DNA from: Ptiloglossa arizonensis
Lineage: Eukaryota; Arthropoda; Insecta; Hymenoptera; Colletidae
Direction of reading: 5' to 3'
DNA: 64,000 bases
Assembly (NCBI RefSeq): GCF_051014685.1
Contig: NC_135056.1
Span: 7,998,001 to 8,062,000 of the forward strand
Part shown: positions 23,272 to 36,425 of the stretch, piece after piece
Layout of the letters: every line of letters begins with the position of its first letter
Numbering within the stretch: position 1 is the stretch's first letter
Made by a program: the position numbers and the translations under genes
Notes under the pieces: generated by a model
The model's input: the letters and a program-made list of their open reading frames with translations, nothing else
The model's database searches: none
What the model was told of the DNA's origin: nothing

Positions 23272-26200
23272 CTACCATTTCTTGTTTTTCCACAAGTCTA
23301 TAAAACAGTGTATCATGTGATTCACTTGCTCCGGGCAATCAGTCATGGGAGTATGGCCAGCGACTGGAATCGCTTCCAGGAAAGCTTTCAACATGGTCTG
23401 AAATATTGAACACAATGACAAAGATTAATATCAACGGTAAAAGATTCGATAAATATACAAAGATTATTATAAACCTGAACAAACCCGTTCTGGGAAATTT
23501 TAGGTTTCGAAATATCTCTTATAATTGCGAACAATCCAGGCACATTTCGTATTATTAAAATTGATTCCAAAAATGATTTCAGCGTAGAACATTAAATCAC
23601 GATAGTTTTCCAATCCGAAGTAATTATCCGAACTAAGTTTCAATATGTCCGGTAGTAGCGAGAGGAGTATCGGAAAACGTACCCTTTCCATTTGACATTC
23701 CTGCACGAGCGACACTTTGTTGTCCCTTAGGCCATGCACGAGAAGCGTCGGCGTGCATATCCTTCTATGGAATACGTAGTCTCCTTCCGGCCAAACCATG
23801 CCATCCAAAACGTGTTTCATGTGCGAGGGCCATTGTTCTGGTGGCTCAGGACCGCAGTAAGGGTGTTGACGACCCCTCGCGGAATATAATATGTCTCTGT
23901 GAAGACCGCACATTAAAAAAGGCGCCAGGATCGCTCTGAGACAATAGTGACCGGTGCTTTCGGCACTGGGCGCCGCCAAAGGCGTCGGACCACCGCCGGA
24001 TATCAAGACCAGCTGATGTATACTACTGTCGTATTTGCAGGCCAAGGCGGCTGCGAAACTGCATCTGTAATGAAGGAAAATGACATAATCGTCGCTTTAT
24101 CGTTATGCTTACACTAAATAATTTTTTTTTACGTAATTCGGTTCTATATATTCAGTTCATTTATGAGTAATTAATAGTATACAGGGTGGCGCAACAGAAC
24201 AGAACGCCTATTTATTTTCTTTGTCGTTCACGACACGAAGAGACGAATGCTGCAGACTCGGAATGCTTTCACAGAACGTGTAAGCAAAAGTTGATTTCTA
24301 CCAAAAGTCCTTTCTCTTCGGAATGATTAAGGTCATTGATATTTTTTTTTTAACGAAACCACACGTCTCTCTTCGTATCGAATTAAAAATTCTTTTAAAA
24401 CGAATCTTTTATTGCGTGTACTCCGCAATATTCGCAATATTTTATCGAATGTAAAATTTATTAAGAATACGAACGTAGAATAATATCTCGGTTGAATTTT
24501 TCCGAGAAAAATAGATTTGAGAATAAAATCTATAAAATAGTTTCATTGTTGAGGGATTTCTTTCGCATCTTGTGTAACAAATAAAATAATTAGGTGTTGC
24601 GTTTCTGGTGGACTCTCTGTATTTAATTAACGGATCTTTATTAAAATAAGATTATATTCTTGTAAAATTACAATAATACGAATGAAAGTTTCGTTCTTAT
24701 TTATGAATAAAAATTAACTCAAGCGTCTCTGTTGATGGAATGAAATTTTCCCACCGTTCATCTCCAATTAAATACAGTAACGAACAAAAGTATTATAGCG
24801 AAACGATACGCATACTTTTATATTCGTCTACCTTAATGAATATTAAATTAATTCTTCTTAAAGAACGACGATCCATTTCAATGTTAGTTATTTGAAATAT
24901 CGAAATTTGAAACGTTTCCTGAAATTCTGATTTATTTTTTCGTCACATCTAAACTCATCCATAAGCTTTACAAATTATTCTCATTGTTGTGCAAGTAGTT
25001 TTATATTTTTTAACAATTTTCTGAAAAATGAAATTAAATAAATGAAATTTCTGCGCACACCTCTAAGTTGTAGAATGTCACCGTTCAACATTATCCGTGA
25101 AACTTACAATCATTATGCATAATTATTATACGGATCGTAATTACTTTCCTAATTGCAATATAATTATACGAAAAGTATATCTTTCCAAGCAAAGTTTAAT
25201 TTTTCTTTTAAATTACCTGCAGTACATCAAATAAATATAAACATCTGACAAAACATTTCACTCGAAACTTAAAACGCGATTTCACAAAACGTGTTTCTTC
25301 GAGATGACGTAACAAATATTTCAAAAAATATCCAAGCCATCGTTTTGAAATTTTTACTACACCTAAATAACACGTCTCTCCATCGCACTAAAATCAACTC
25401 GGTACAATCGAAAGTTTCTTTTCTTTCAAATTAATACTTGACCTCAAAACACTCTTAACTGTAGAATCTTCTTTTATCTTCTTCGTTTCACACTACCAGC
25501 AATAATTACATTCATTCCGAATGAAAATCTGTCCACACATTTCGTCTCAAATTTACCAAACAGTCACTTTGTTACACCAGTGTAACAAATTATTATATTC
25601 AATCCTTGACGAGCGATAACCGATGCAACATTCGTTTCAAAATTCTCCACACATTAATCCGTATCGTCGGAATGAAAATAAATCGATGATAAATCGTTAA
25701 ATTGCACACATTTCCCTATTATTTTTCTTTACCTCGCAAGAATTACCTGTTTTTCCAGGCGGCAAAGTGGGAACCCCCCCCTTAATGAATTCTGAATTTC
25801 TGTTTAATTTATACACGCGTCGGTCGATAATGTCCTTACCCTATAATTCATACCGCGGTCTTAACTCAATGCCGCAATCCGTGTACGACATAGGTGTTAA
25901 TTTTTGTAACTCAACCGAGGAACGGCTATTGAACCGTACGTGGTTCGCGGGACTTAACCAACGGCCTACATGTCGTGTTGCAATGTCGCACGATGAATTA
26001 ATAGAACTCGCGTCGTTATTACGGCGTCGTGTCGTGTAGGTCGTGATTACCCGGCCAAGTGGCCATATTTATCGGCGGTTTACACAATAAAAGTCGAAAG
26101 GATTCCGTCGGGAGATTCCTAAACTTATACAGGGTGATTCCAAAAGGGCTCGATGAATTTTGTCGTTCGATAAGAATTGGAGCTATTAGTCGTTTGATTT

Positions 26201-29200
26201 TTTTCAAGACGACACTATCGTTCGATGAACGTGTGCGAAATTTCGTGCAGAATGTCGACTCGTTTGTATATTTACAGTCGTTCGAACTTGAAGTGTATTG
26301 TATTTTTTTACAATGGAGAAAACGACGAAACTTACTCCGTTGGGAGATTCCTAAACTTATACATGGTGATTCCAAAAGGGTTGTTGCAAAATGTACGAAT
26401 GTAGTGGGTCTTAGATAAATAAACAGGTGCTACTGTATAGACACGATAGGTTGCTCGATAAATTTTGTCGTTCGATAAGAAATGAAGCTATTAGTCGTTT
26501 AATTTTTTTTCAAAAAGATACTATCGTTCGATGAACGTGTGCAGATCTGTCGACTCGTTTGTATATTTACAGTCGTTCGAAGTTGAATTGTCATGGTATT
26601 GTATTTGTTTATAATGAAGAAAACAATGAAACTTACTTCGTTGAGAGATTCCTAAACTTATACAGGGTGATTCCAAAAGGGTTGTTGCAAAACGTACGAA
26701 TGTACTGTGTCTTGGATAAATAAACAGGTGCTACTGTATAGACACGATAAGTTGCTCGATAAAAAATGGAGCAATTAGGTTCGTCGTTTGATTTTTTTCA
26801 AGACGATACTATTTTTCGACGAACGTGTACAGATCTGTCGACTCGTTCATATATGTACAGTTCGAAATTGAAGTGTCAATGTATTGTATTTGTTTACAAT
26901 AGAGAAAACGACGAAACTTATTGGACAATCTAGTATTTGTACGAGAATCGTCAAACACGATGATAAATTCGAGTAAAAGAGTTTATATTTTGAATTCGTA
27001 GGAACATCCATGGGAAGATGGAACGAAACTTGCATCGACTGTAAATTTTCAAATTATTGTATCGAGTATTGAGCGTAACAATTTCGAAATTGAGGAGCTA
27101 CTAGAATTTATGCCAAGAGATCTCGTTAACAAGCTCGTTCAACATTCTCTCATTGTTAGAGATTCTTCAGAAATTGTATAGATGAACGATGTGTGCAATA
27201 CAATTAGAAATCAACAGGAAGCGTTGATTACTATAAAGTAACGTAATAATTTAAAGCTGTTGTTTACACAATGGCGCGTTCGAGGGCCCATGTATATATT
27301 CGTTAGAATCTTGTTTCTCTTAGATGAAAAACGCTCTTGTAAATTTTGCGACACCTCTTTGGGTAGATTCGTGAATCTGCACGGACTTCTTTTCAGATCG
27401 GTAGATAATGCACAGATAAGATACATGCGATACACGCCATATGTTGCAAGCTTTTTCCTCGTTTCCTTTGATACATCGAGCCTCGGTAACGCTTCGTTGC
27501 GTAAAAATGCAAATGCGATGATAAACCATCGATGACCATCGTTTACTTTCAGCGGTGTATCGATGTGCGTAAATCGAGAAACGTGCAATAACGTCGGGGT
27601 GTTTGCAATGCAGATTCTTTCACGCTTCGACCTGCATTAATTAACGGTAACGTTAAACAAAAGCAACGCCGCAGTGTATTCGAACTGAAACCAGCTTTAG
27701 AAGGTTCTTCCGATCCGTGAGTTAGAAACTTGTTCGAGGGTGTTACCTTAAGAGAAATAGAGAATGTCTGTGCTTGAAAATGTTTGATGCAAAGTGTTTT
27801 CATGCGATCTATTTCGTTTCGTTCGAAATCACGTTATTTTCAACGACTCCGATCGATTGATCTTTTCTACTAAATCTTCCGATATGATTACATTCCATGT
27901 AACTCGTACAAGATATAAAATCTTTTATATCTTCCGATATTATGTATATTTAGATTCTATATCGTCCGATATTATGTATATTTACATTTTATATCTTCTG
28001 ATATTACGTATATTTAGATTTTAAAGCTTCTGATATTATATATATTTATATTTTATATCATCTGATATTATATTTAGATTTTGTACCTTTTGGTAATATA
28101 TTTAGATTTTCTATCTTCTGATATTATGTACACTTAGATTATAAAGCTTCTGGTATTATATATATTTATATTTTATACCTTCGAATATTATATTTAGATT
28201 TTAAAGCTTCTGATATTATACATATTTATATTTTATATCTTCTGATATTATATTTAGATTTTGTACCTTTTGGTAATATATTTAGATTTTATATCTTCTG
28301 ATATTATGTATACTTAGATTTTATACCTTCTGATACTATATATATTTAAATTTTATATTTTCTGATATTATATTTAGATTTTCTACCTTTTGGTAATATA
28401 TTTAGATTTTCTATCTTCTGATATTATGTATACTTAGATTTTATACCTTCTGATACTATATATATTTAAATTTCATACCAAAAGATACAAAGTTTTTCGC
28501 CCAAACCGAAAATAAATTCACGACAGTCCAATCGAGAATAAACCGAGATTCGTAGCAAGAACGAAACATGTATATCAACGATACTAATCTAAACCGAAAT
28601 TTAAATATTTCGTAACATAGAAATCACGATCGACGCGACATTGATATTTTACTCGTTTCAAAATAGCATCGAACAAAACACAAGTCGAGTATAAGTGAAT
28701 AACTTTCGTACTGTACGGTGTAAGAAAACTTTCAAAAGCGAATCTTTCGCGCGAGTGACAATGATAACAATCAGAGAATAACCAAGTACCAAGAACGACA
28801 CAGTGTATTAACCAATGAACGTGATTTATCACGTTTATCCGTTTCCTCTGTTTCCAAGAACTCGTTGCGTATATCCAGAAAGCAAAGTTGGAATCTTGCG
28901 TGAAATTGTGCGTCGAAATGGAATTTTTAATCACGCTAACGCGATCCTCGTTTCGGTGGCAAAATGAGAGAACGTGGAAGAGGAGCGACCGATACCATCG
29001 TTCGTTTCTAAGGGCGGTAAAAATGAATCGATCACCCTAACGAATCCAAGGAACTTCAGGAACGTGGATTAATGCTCTCTCAGGTTCGCCCATTACCCGT
29101 TTTGTCGGCTAAACGCGTGCAAGTAATCGCACGGGTGCGCAACGATTCAAACGTCAAGGAATTTGTAATCTTCAGATATCCGATAAGGCACAGTCTCGCG

Positions 29201-32200
29201 TGCACCCTGCAATTACGATACACCAGATGCTTTTAAATGCCCGGAGATAAGTTACGCGATTGCGGCCAACTTCCTACACGGCTAAATAAATAATTTCTGT
29301 AATGGTAACGAGAATGGTCCTACGCATCACTGGGGACGCTTATTCTGCTCGGCCGAACGCAATTAAACAAATGGCGAATAAACTGCACGCGTAAAATTCA
29401 AGGGTTGTTACAACAGCTCGAACGTAACGAAACGTGCTCACCTCGAACGAATATACGTGCCTGATTTCTCGATACTTTTCATTTCTCGAGAAATCGGGTC
29501 CAAACTTTTTAGAACTCTCGAGAAAATTGATTCATAAATTTATTTACTCGGTGAACTACTTTGCGAAATAAAATATCGGTTTTTAGATTCAAGATAGGGG
29601 TTTTTTGTTTTTTTTTAGATACAATGTATTCAATATGGTGTCGGGCAATCTACTTCTTTCTTTTGCAACGAAATTTGTAGCTTTGGACAAATTTCTTTCA
29701 TTTTATGTCGACGTTGGGTTAATCGTACGTAGAACATTCGGAAGTTTTTGTAAATTTGTCCTCTCTCTATCGGATTCGAAAATATACAATTCCTTTTTTG
29801 AATCCGGAACTCGTCTTTTTTAGAATGAACGCTGATTCATCGTAGGCTATCTGTAATTGCTAATTCTAATTGTTTGTTTAATAGTACCTGTTCAGTTCGA
29901 GGATCTAGAAATCTTTATTTACAGGGAAATCACCATTACTGTTATATTTTTAGAAAATTAATACGATTTGTGACAACGGACTTTGTTTCTCGAGAAATGA
30001 GAAACAAGAAATTGTAACATTTCACGAAACATTCTTGAGAACGAATTCTTTATTTACAGGAGAATCACCATTACTGTTATATTTTTAGAAAATTAATACG
30101 ATTTGTGATAACGGATTTTGTTTCTCGAGAAATGAGAAACAAGAAATTGTAACATTTCACAAAACATTCTTGAGAACGAATTCTTTATTTACAGGAGAAT
30201 CACCATTACTGTTATATTTTTAGAAAATTAATACGATTTGTGATAACGGACTTTGTTTCTCGAGAAATGAGAAACAAGAAATTGCAACATTTCACAAAAC
30301 ATTCTTGAGAACGAATTCTTTATTTACAGGAGAATCACCATTACTGTTATATTTTTAGAAAATTAATACGATTTGTGATAACGGACTTTGTTTCTCGAGA
30401 AATGAGAAACAAGAAATTGTAACATTTCACGAGACATTCTTGCGAACGAATTCTCAAGAAGAAACACTAAGCGAAATTGTTAGTTTCGGGGAAATTCTAT
30501 TTTCAAATATTGTAACTCGATCAATTTTTGTGCAATTTTTTCGCACTGTGTATCGCGTAATTTTCTTTTCTTTTATAATAAATGTTGAAAGTAACACCTT
30601 TTCATGAAGTGTACCTTTCATGAAGTAGATAGTTTATGACGAATCATTTTGAGCTTCTCTATTAGTTATCGACACGGAAGAAATATATACGCAATCTTAT
30701 TATACCAGAATGTTAAACCTAACGATACATCAGTTATCGAATTATTATTTTTATCAAGTATATTTTCATCGAACGACATCAAATGACAATTATGTAACAA
30801 TCGAGTGCAAATAATCTTCTTATCAATGGCATGTTTGTTTATGTCATTCCTTGATTTCATATAGCCTACGATATATATGTACACACAAAGACAATAGTAT
30901 TCTGGAATTTTGTACCATACGTATATAACAATTTACGTCCGTGGTCGATAATCATTCCGTTGCAGGAGTGTCATTACACAGTAATTTCATAGTGTAAAAA
31001 CTTTCTAGAGCAAACGGTGCAGATCACTCCAGCAAATATTATTAATATGTTAATTACATCGTTCGAAGTGCAACGGTGCAATTATTGCTTTATCCGATAA
31101 GTTTAACACGCTTTTATAATGAAATTGCGTACATATTTTCCAACACGATAGAAAGTTCAAAATGTTTTCAAATAACGACAGTGAGGGATTCTTTTCTATA
31201 GGAACAAAAAATGTTTACTCATTTAATTTCATAATTTTATCAAACATAGAAAACTATTAAATTTTTATTCCAAGTATTTTTTACTATAGATTTTTAATTT
31301 TCATTCGAAATAACTAAATTGTAACCGATAAAAAAGAATTGATTAATATTTTTCTCAATGCTTCCTGCAAACCTACAAATGCTACATTACACTACAGATT
31401 TTAGTTGAAACATTTTATTTATTATATACGAATGTTTGAAAACTAGGGGAAAAATGAATAAGTAGCTAATTTTGATGTTACTAAAATATTCGGAGAATAA
31501 ATCAAACGTTTTTGCAATATTGTTGATCAGAAACCGTACACAAAACATAATACGTTTTTCTCGATCGTTGACTTACAAATATTTTTGCGAGTATATAATA
31601 GTGTATTTATTAAGATCTTTTTGTTTTTGTTAAAATTCTGTTTTCACTTCGTGTATCTTTACAATACGTTGGTATTGATATTGGAGGACTTGGATCTGTA
31701 ACTTCTTTGGAATACTTAAAATGTTATAAAAGCATGGCTGACGGTTTCGACCATGAAACAATTTTATTCGTATCATGTGAATGCACGCGACAATTGTCTG
31801 CTATTCAGAGACACGCGTTGAATTGCAACGTGTCGTGCATTTAACGCGTAACTACATTGTTAATTAATACGCACTGAGAATACAAAATAATATGAAACAA
31901 GAGTGAAACAATTATCCAAGCTGGTAAGTCGAGGAGGTAAGTCAAATGAATTGCAACGATTTTTCAAACTGTACTCTCCGATCGATTGCAATTTTTATTT
32001 ATAACTTTTAATCTTCCACTTTCAATGCACTACTGCAACCAAGCTGAAATACCAATAAACAACACGTTCAAATTCCTCGCGTCGATTTTACAATGTACAA
32101 CCTCGATATAATTTTTCTTAAAAATCCTTCTTCGTAATAATTAAAATCTCTCACTAGATAATACTTGAAATCTTTGTAATTTACAAAATATTCGTTAAAA

Positions 32201-35200
32201 AGAATCGAGAAATAAGTCAGTTTCTTACAAATCGCAACATTGGCACAGTAACGATTCAGATTATACATTGAATCATTAAAAAATTTTTTTTTAAGGAATA
32301 TCCGTACCTATGTACTGTAATTAAAAGATTCATAAGGGTTTGAGATGATTTACGGTTGAGAGTTTCGTGGTAATTTAACATTGACATAAGTGTCTGTTTC
32401 GTTTGCTTCGACATAGTCCTATCACTTATGTAACAAGTATTTCATCCATCCAATTGAAGATTAAAAATAGAAATAACGAATTACAGCGGTGAATTACTTA
32501 CATAAGTCTTTCGTGTCATTAATACTCGACACTTGTTTCGCAAATGCGTGATGTTAGAAAAAGTAAAGAAGGAAAAAGTACTTCTACTCCAAAAGTAGAT
32601 GGAATATTTTCAATGGAAAAAAATTACAATTATTTTATATCGTACAAAAACGTGATTCGAAAGGTGCCGTAGAATCTTAAGCGTTAGTTAACCTCACTTA
32701 CAATATATTATATCTTGTAATCGTATCTTATTATCTTTCATTGACGTCCTCGTGTGACAATGAACATTATTTCTTCTTGTATCGTTCAATTTGTCACGAC
32801 AGTTGGTTTCATACAGAACAAATGTTAGAAGATTATCATTAAGAGAAGAAGATGGTCGATAACGTATTCCTAACTGCAAATTTATCGCAATTTTTGAAAA
32901 TTGATTTAAATCATTGTGTTTCATTCGAAGAATTATTCAAATATGTTCTCTCTCGTAGGATTTACGAGACAAATTTTGGTTACTAATAAGACAAATATGT
33001 ATACTAAGTTGGTCAGTATTATTTATTATACATTAACAACCATTTCTCCAATTTATTCTTTCGTGCAGTTACTATAATTCGGTAAGTAAACCCAGTGCGT
33101 TTTTAATATAGTTGAATATCGAAAATTTGTGTTAACGATTTTTACGCGGAATTGAATTTCATGTTCTAAGGAAAATTTAAATTTGTACATCGTTCTATAT
33201 CCGTGAGAGTATTATCGATAGATTGACAAAGTTTCCCCGATGAAAATAAACCGAAACACGATTTTGTCCAAATTTTATTCAATCGTGCGTAATCGCTTTC
33301 TTCGAGAGAACTTCGTCGATCTTTCGAAGATACTCTCGCGAACATACAGAGAGATGAACAAGTAACCGAGTAAACGACATTCGTTTGTGTGGAAAAATGC
33401 GTTAAAATTGTATCTTTACCGAGAACTTGGAATTAACGCAACTAGAGATAGAGATAAAGCTCGAGAAAAGTACCAAGAACGACCGATAAATCGTGAGCCC
33501 TTCCCGTAATCCGGTCGGGTAACAGTGCTTGTAAAATGTGAAATATGATAAAACGAGGGAGAACTTGAAATACGGTAAAGTGAAATGCAAGATAAAAATA
33601 GTGTAAAAATATCTAGTGTGTAAAAAATATTTATATCGCTACTGTTGCAAGTAAAAATATTTCCAATATAAAAAATATTGCGAGGAAGAATATTTACAAT
33701 ATGGAACGTATTGAGAGTAAAAATGTTTTCAATATAAAAAATATTGTGAATAAGAATACTTACAATATGAAGAATATTGGAAGTAAAAATATTTCCAATA
33801 TTAAAAATATTGTAAGTAAAAATATTTCCAATATAAAACATATTGAAAGTAAAAATATTTCCAATATAAAAAATATTGCAAGTAAAAATATTAACCATAT
33901 GGAAAATATTGCGAGTAAAAATACTTGCAATATGAAGAATATTACAATATGGAAAATATTGTAAATAAAAATATATTCAAAGTAAAGAGTGTTGTAAGTA
34001 AAAATATTTACAATATGGAAAGTATTGCAAGTAAAAATACAGTAGGAAGAATATCGCAAGTAAAAACATTTCCAAGAAAGAAAATATTGTAAATAGAAAT
34101 ATTCACAATGCAAAAGGTATTGTAAGTAAAAATATTTCCAATATGGAAATATTACAAGTAAAAACACAGTAGGAAGAATATCGCAAGTAAAAACATTTCC
34201 AAGAAAGAAAATATTGTAAATAGAAATATATACAATGTAAAAGGAAAATTATTGTAAGTAAAAATATTTACCCGTAATTATGCGCGACCAGGACGCACTT
34301 CTGTCCAGGTTTGAACGCGTAATGGCACAGCACGGAGTCCAGATCCTTCAGCAGCTTGTTGAAGTGATAATCCCTGGATCGACTGGGTGCAGAGCTCATG
34401 CCGTGACCGAGCATGTCGGGTGCGATGCATGGATAACCAAGTGCGGAGAAATACTCCAGCTGATGCTCGAAGATTTCCGCGGAAGATCCGAAACCGTGTA
34501 AGAAGACGATCATCGGTTTCCTGTTCCTACGCAACGTTACCAAGTCACAGGGAGTCTGCTCGTTCGGCGTTTCATCGATGTCCGGCCAGATCTTCCTGTA
34601 ATCGTCCAGCTCGATGAACGTGGCCTCCTTCTCGTTCCAGTTGCTCTTTTCCAAAGATTCGTCGGACGCGGCCGGATTCGCGCAGAACTTTTCCCGCAGC
34701 CGCGACATCACTTTACCCTTTTTGGGCCTGGTGGACTCGTCGCCGTTGTCCTTGAATTCCAGCCGCAGATTCTCGAAACTGGGCTCGTTAACAATTTCCT
34801 CCAGCTCCTTGAGATCCACCGCGGCCACTCTGCCCTCGAGATTATCCGTCGAGATATCGATTCCTACGGCGGTTTGAACGCTCGGATCCCGCGGCTCGCC
34901 GCTTTCCGCATCATTCTTCCCGATGACCTCCGATCTCCCCTGGGCACCATCGTTGCTCAGCTGCTCGCCACTTCTCGGAACCACCGTCTCGTCCGTTCTC
35001 TTTGTCGGCTGGCCACCTGTGCTGCTCAGATCCTCCCAACTGTTCCTCAGGGGCGTTCTACCGAGTTTCTCGTCGATGATCCTCAGCAGCGACTGCTCCA
35101 GGCTTGGCTCCTGATCCGGCTGGAACTCGATCGTCTCGACGCTGTTTATACCCGAATCGGTGCAATCCAACTGCTCGAGGGTGACTTCCGTGCCAACCGA

Positions 35201-36088
35201 TCGTCTCAGGTAGAAGTCCAAGGAATCCGGATCGTTCGTCGACCCGATGAAACCACGGTTCACGTATCCCTCGTTGCTGAGAATTTCGTTGTCACGCTCC
35301 GATTCCTTCTCGTTCTTCTCGATACCATCCGGCCGGAACGAGAAGCTGATGTTGAACGATTCCTCGTTCCCGGATGAACCTTCTTCCTCGGTTTCCAGTT
35401 TAACCGTGTTCGAGACAACGTTATCGAGGCTCGATCTTAACCGCGATGTCGGCGAGTCCCTAGATCTTTTGGATATCGTTCCATCCTTGACGAGACCGTC
35501 CTCGGTGCCAGCGATGTACTTCACCGTGTCGTCGAGTATCTCCTCCAGCAACACGTTTATATATTTCTCCAGGTCCTTCACGATTTTGTTTTTGATCGTT
35601 TGCTCGTCCGTTTGTTGTTCGGTCGTTTCGACGTTCGTTGCTTGACTCTCGGACGCTTGGAGTTTCTGCAAATTCACCGACACCCTCTGCTCGAGTTCCT
35701 CGATCGCGGACTCGGTCCTCTCGGCCTCGCAGAGGCTGGTTCGTATTCTGTTCAATTCCGCGGATATGATTTGCTCCTCGGCGGTGCTCAGTCGACGCGA
35801 CTGCCGGAACGAGCATCTACAATTACCGGACGGATGGGGCCTCCTGGACCAACGGGTGAAGAAATTGTCGATGATCGATTCCGGTCTCTCGTTGGTGTTC
35901 TCGTAATACCAGCCGCGCTTCAGGCTCGGTTTCAGGATCCTTAGGGTACGACGCGGTCCGACGATGAAAAAATCGCACTCTGGAAGCTCCACTTTCCCCG
36001 GACCCACTCGGTTTCTGTTTCTCCAGTACTCGAAAAACTTCGTGTACCAAGGTGCCCCTGGTACCGCTTCTTCTCCCTCCGTAGCCAT
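23272..36088 (-). CDS. ABHD8: ABHD8-like alpha/beta-hydrolase, three exons, Asn at the nucleophile position
   Basis: Exons are 36088-34272, 24064-23683 and 23397-23272. Phases 2 and 0 agree and give 774 residues, against about 440 in human ABHD8. The extra length is an acidic, Ser/Glu-rich, low-complexity region at about residues 90-500. The start gives MATEGEEAVPGAPWYTKFFE. The C-terminal 260 residues are the hydrolase fold: oxyanion motif HGFG (531-534), PDMLGHGMSSAP, nucleophile elbow AHNYG (602-606), SGGGPT, MVWPEGDYVFH, acid LLVHGLRD (Asp720) and AGHTPM (His748). The family elbow is GHSYG; here both the first glycine and the serine differ, so residue 604 is Asn. Asp and His remain. The elbow's last glycine codon is split by the roughly 10-kb first intron. 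The residue change argues for a non-hydrolytic or altered protein. Confidence 0.92.
24180..24621. mobile_element. Candidate 440-bp inverted-repeat element, ABHD8 intron 1
   Basis: The left end TACAGGGTGGCGCAACAGAA and the reverse complement of the right end, TACAGAGAGTCCACCAGAAA, resemble each other over about 30 bp. Both begin TACAG. The interior has no transposase frame. This looks like a non-autonomous DNA transposon, but the ends are quite diverged. Confidence 0.4.
24625..25740. other. ABHD8 intron 1, no feature seen
   Basis: AT-rich sequence without arrays or coding-like frames that I can support. Confidence 0.5.
25767..26039 (+). other. Unexplained 90-codon open frame inside ABHD8 intron 1
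   Basis: I do not recognise this. It sits on the strand opposite ABHD8, and its sequence is less AT-biased than the flanks. The first in-frame ATG with coding flavour gives MSLPYNSYRGLNSMPQSVYD, and the frame ends LIELASLLRRRVV. Just upstream is CCTGTTTTTCCAG, an acceptor-like run, so it could be an exon. It could also be a fragment of an old inserted element or chance. No signal peptide or known motif is visible. Confidence 0.2.
26110..26935. mobile_element. Three tandem copies of a mariner-type MITE with flank, ABHD8 intron 1
   Basis: TTCCTAAACTTATAC introduces each of three copies (near 26116, 26346, 26649). Two copies show the end TAGGTTGCTCGATA or a close variant (26447 and 26748, 301 bp apart). 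The last copy ends with AACTTATTGGACAATCTA near 26932, which is the inverted partner. An inverted relative sits at 51945-52175. No transposase frame remains. Tandem amplification of a MITE together with its flank is the simplest reading. Confidence 0.6.
26940..27885. other. ABHD8 intron 1, no gene seen
   Basis: Mixed composition, with overlapping short frames on both strands around 27211-27588. None shows a motif. It may hold diverged remains of the neighbouring element. Confidence 0.35.
27890..28480. repeat. AT-rich array of about 30-bp units, ABHD8 intron 1
   Basis: Units of the form TTAGATTTTATATCTTCTGA plus TATTATATA recur about every 30 bp with many variants. The variant TTTTGTACCTTTTGG or TTTTCTACCTTTTGG returns near 28080, 28260 and 28380, hinting at longer periods of about 120-180 bp. 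Confidence 0.85.
28485..29900. other. ABHD8 intron 1, middle
   Basis: The part from about 28950 to 29450 is GC-richer and CpG-rich, the rest AT-rich. The 116-codon minus-strand frame at 28934-28584 has no recognisable feature. No gene is supported. Confidence 0.4.
29912..30450. repeat. 135-bp tandem array, four copies, each with a hairpin
   Basis: TATTTACAGG occurs at 29916, 30051, 30186 and 30321, exactly 135 bp apart. Each unit carries GTTTCTCGAGAAATGAGAAAC, whose GTTTCTC and GAGAAAC halves pair. Copies are almost identical, so the amplification is recent. Confidence 0.95.
30455..33625. other. ABHD8 intron 1, left of the 30-bp array, no gene seen
   Basis: About 3 kb of AT-rich intron. I looked for arrays, inverted repeats and exon-like frames and found none that I can support. 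Confidence 0.45.
33630..34268. repeat. About 30-bp minisatellite running into the ABHD8 exon 1 splice donor
   Basis: Units of the form GTAAGTAAAAATATTTCCAA plus TATGGAAAATATT repeat about twenty times. The array reaches to within a few bases of the exon 1 donor at 34271. Read on the gene's strand, the intron begins GGTAAATATTTTTACTTAC, and near copies of that sequence recur down the array. Long open frames on both strands (up to 160 codons) are products of the repeat. Confidence 0.9.
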
Positions 36089-36099
36089 ATTTTAAATAA

Positions 36100-36425
36100 C
36101 AACTCGCAACCTTTAGCGCTCATAAAGCTCGATCGATCTGAAGGTATTCCGTTGGTTCAAAATTTCGCGTACCCGTTATCCGACACTCCTTCTCACCGTG
36201 AAACACATACAGGTGACGAAGATGTTCATCGATGACGAGAATATTCTACGCTTCGTTCCTCTGCAAGCCTTTGTTTCTAAATAGTTCTAGAGCTCGACTC
36301 GATTCGTTCCTCTTCGCGAATAACGACGACGTCTCATTCGTCGAGTATAGTAACAACGACACTGTATTCGCGTTTCTCTTCGTCCAAATCCGAATGTTCC
36401 TTGCTCGCCATGTTGCTCGTACAGT
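36100..36425 (-). promoter_or_regulatory. 5' leader / upstream region of the ABHD8-like gene
   Basis: Immediately upstream of the start codon is mixed sequence. A weak acceptor-like ATACCTTCAG occurs on the minus strand (exon edge near 36137), so an upstream noncoding exon is possible. One candidate location is the GC-rich island at 41.3-42.4 kb. Confidence 0.25.

Noticed and set aside
33416..34167. Long minus-strand frames rich in Ile/Phe and a plus-strand frame rich in KNISNIK
   Set aside because: They run along the 30-bp array next to ABHD8 exon 1 and mirror its period.
34614..35944. Several plus-strand frames of 76-167 codons
   Set aside because: Antisense shadows of the large ABHD8 coding exon.
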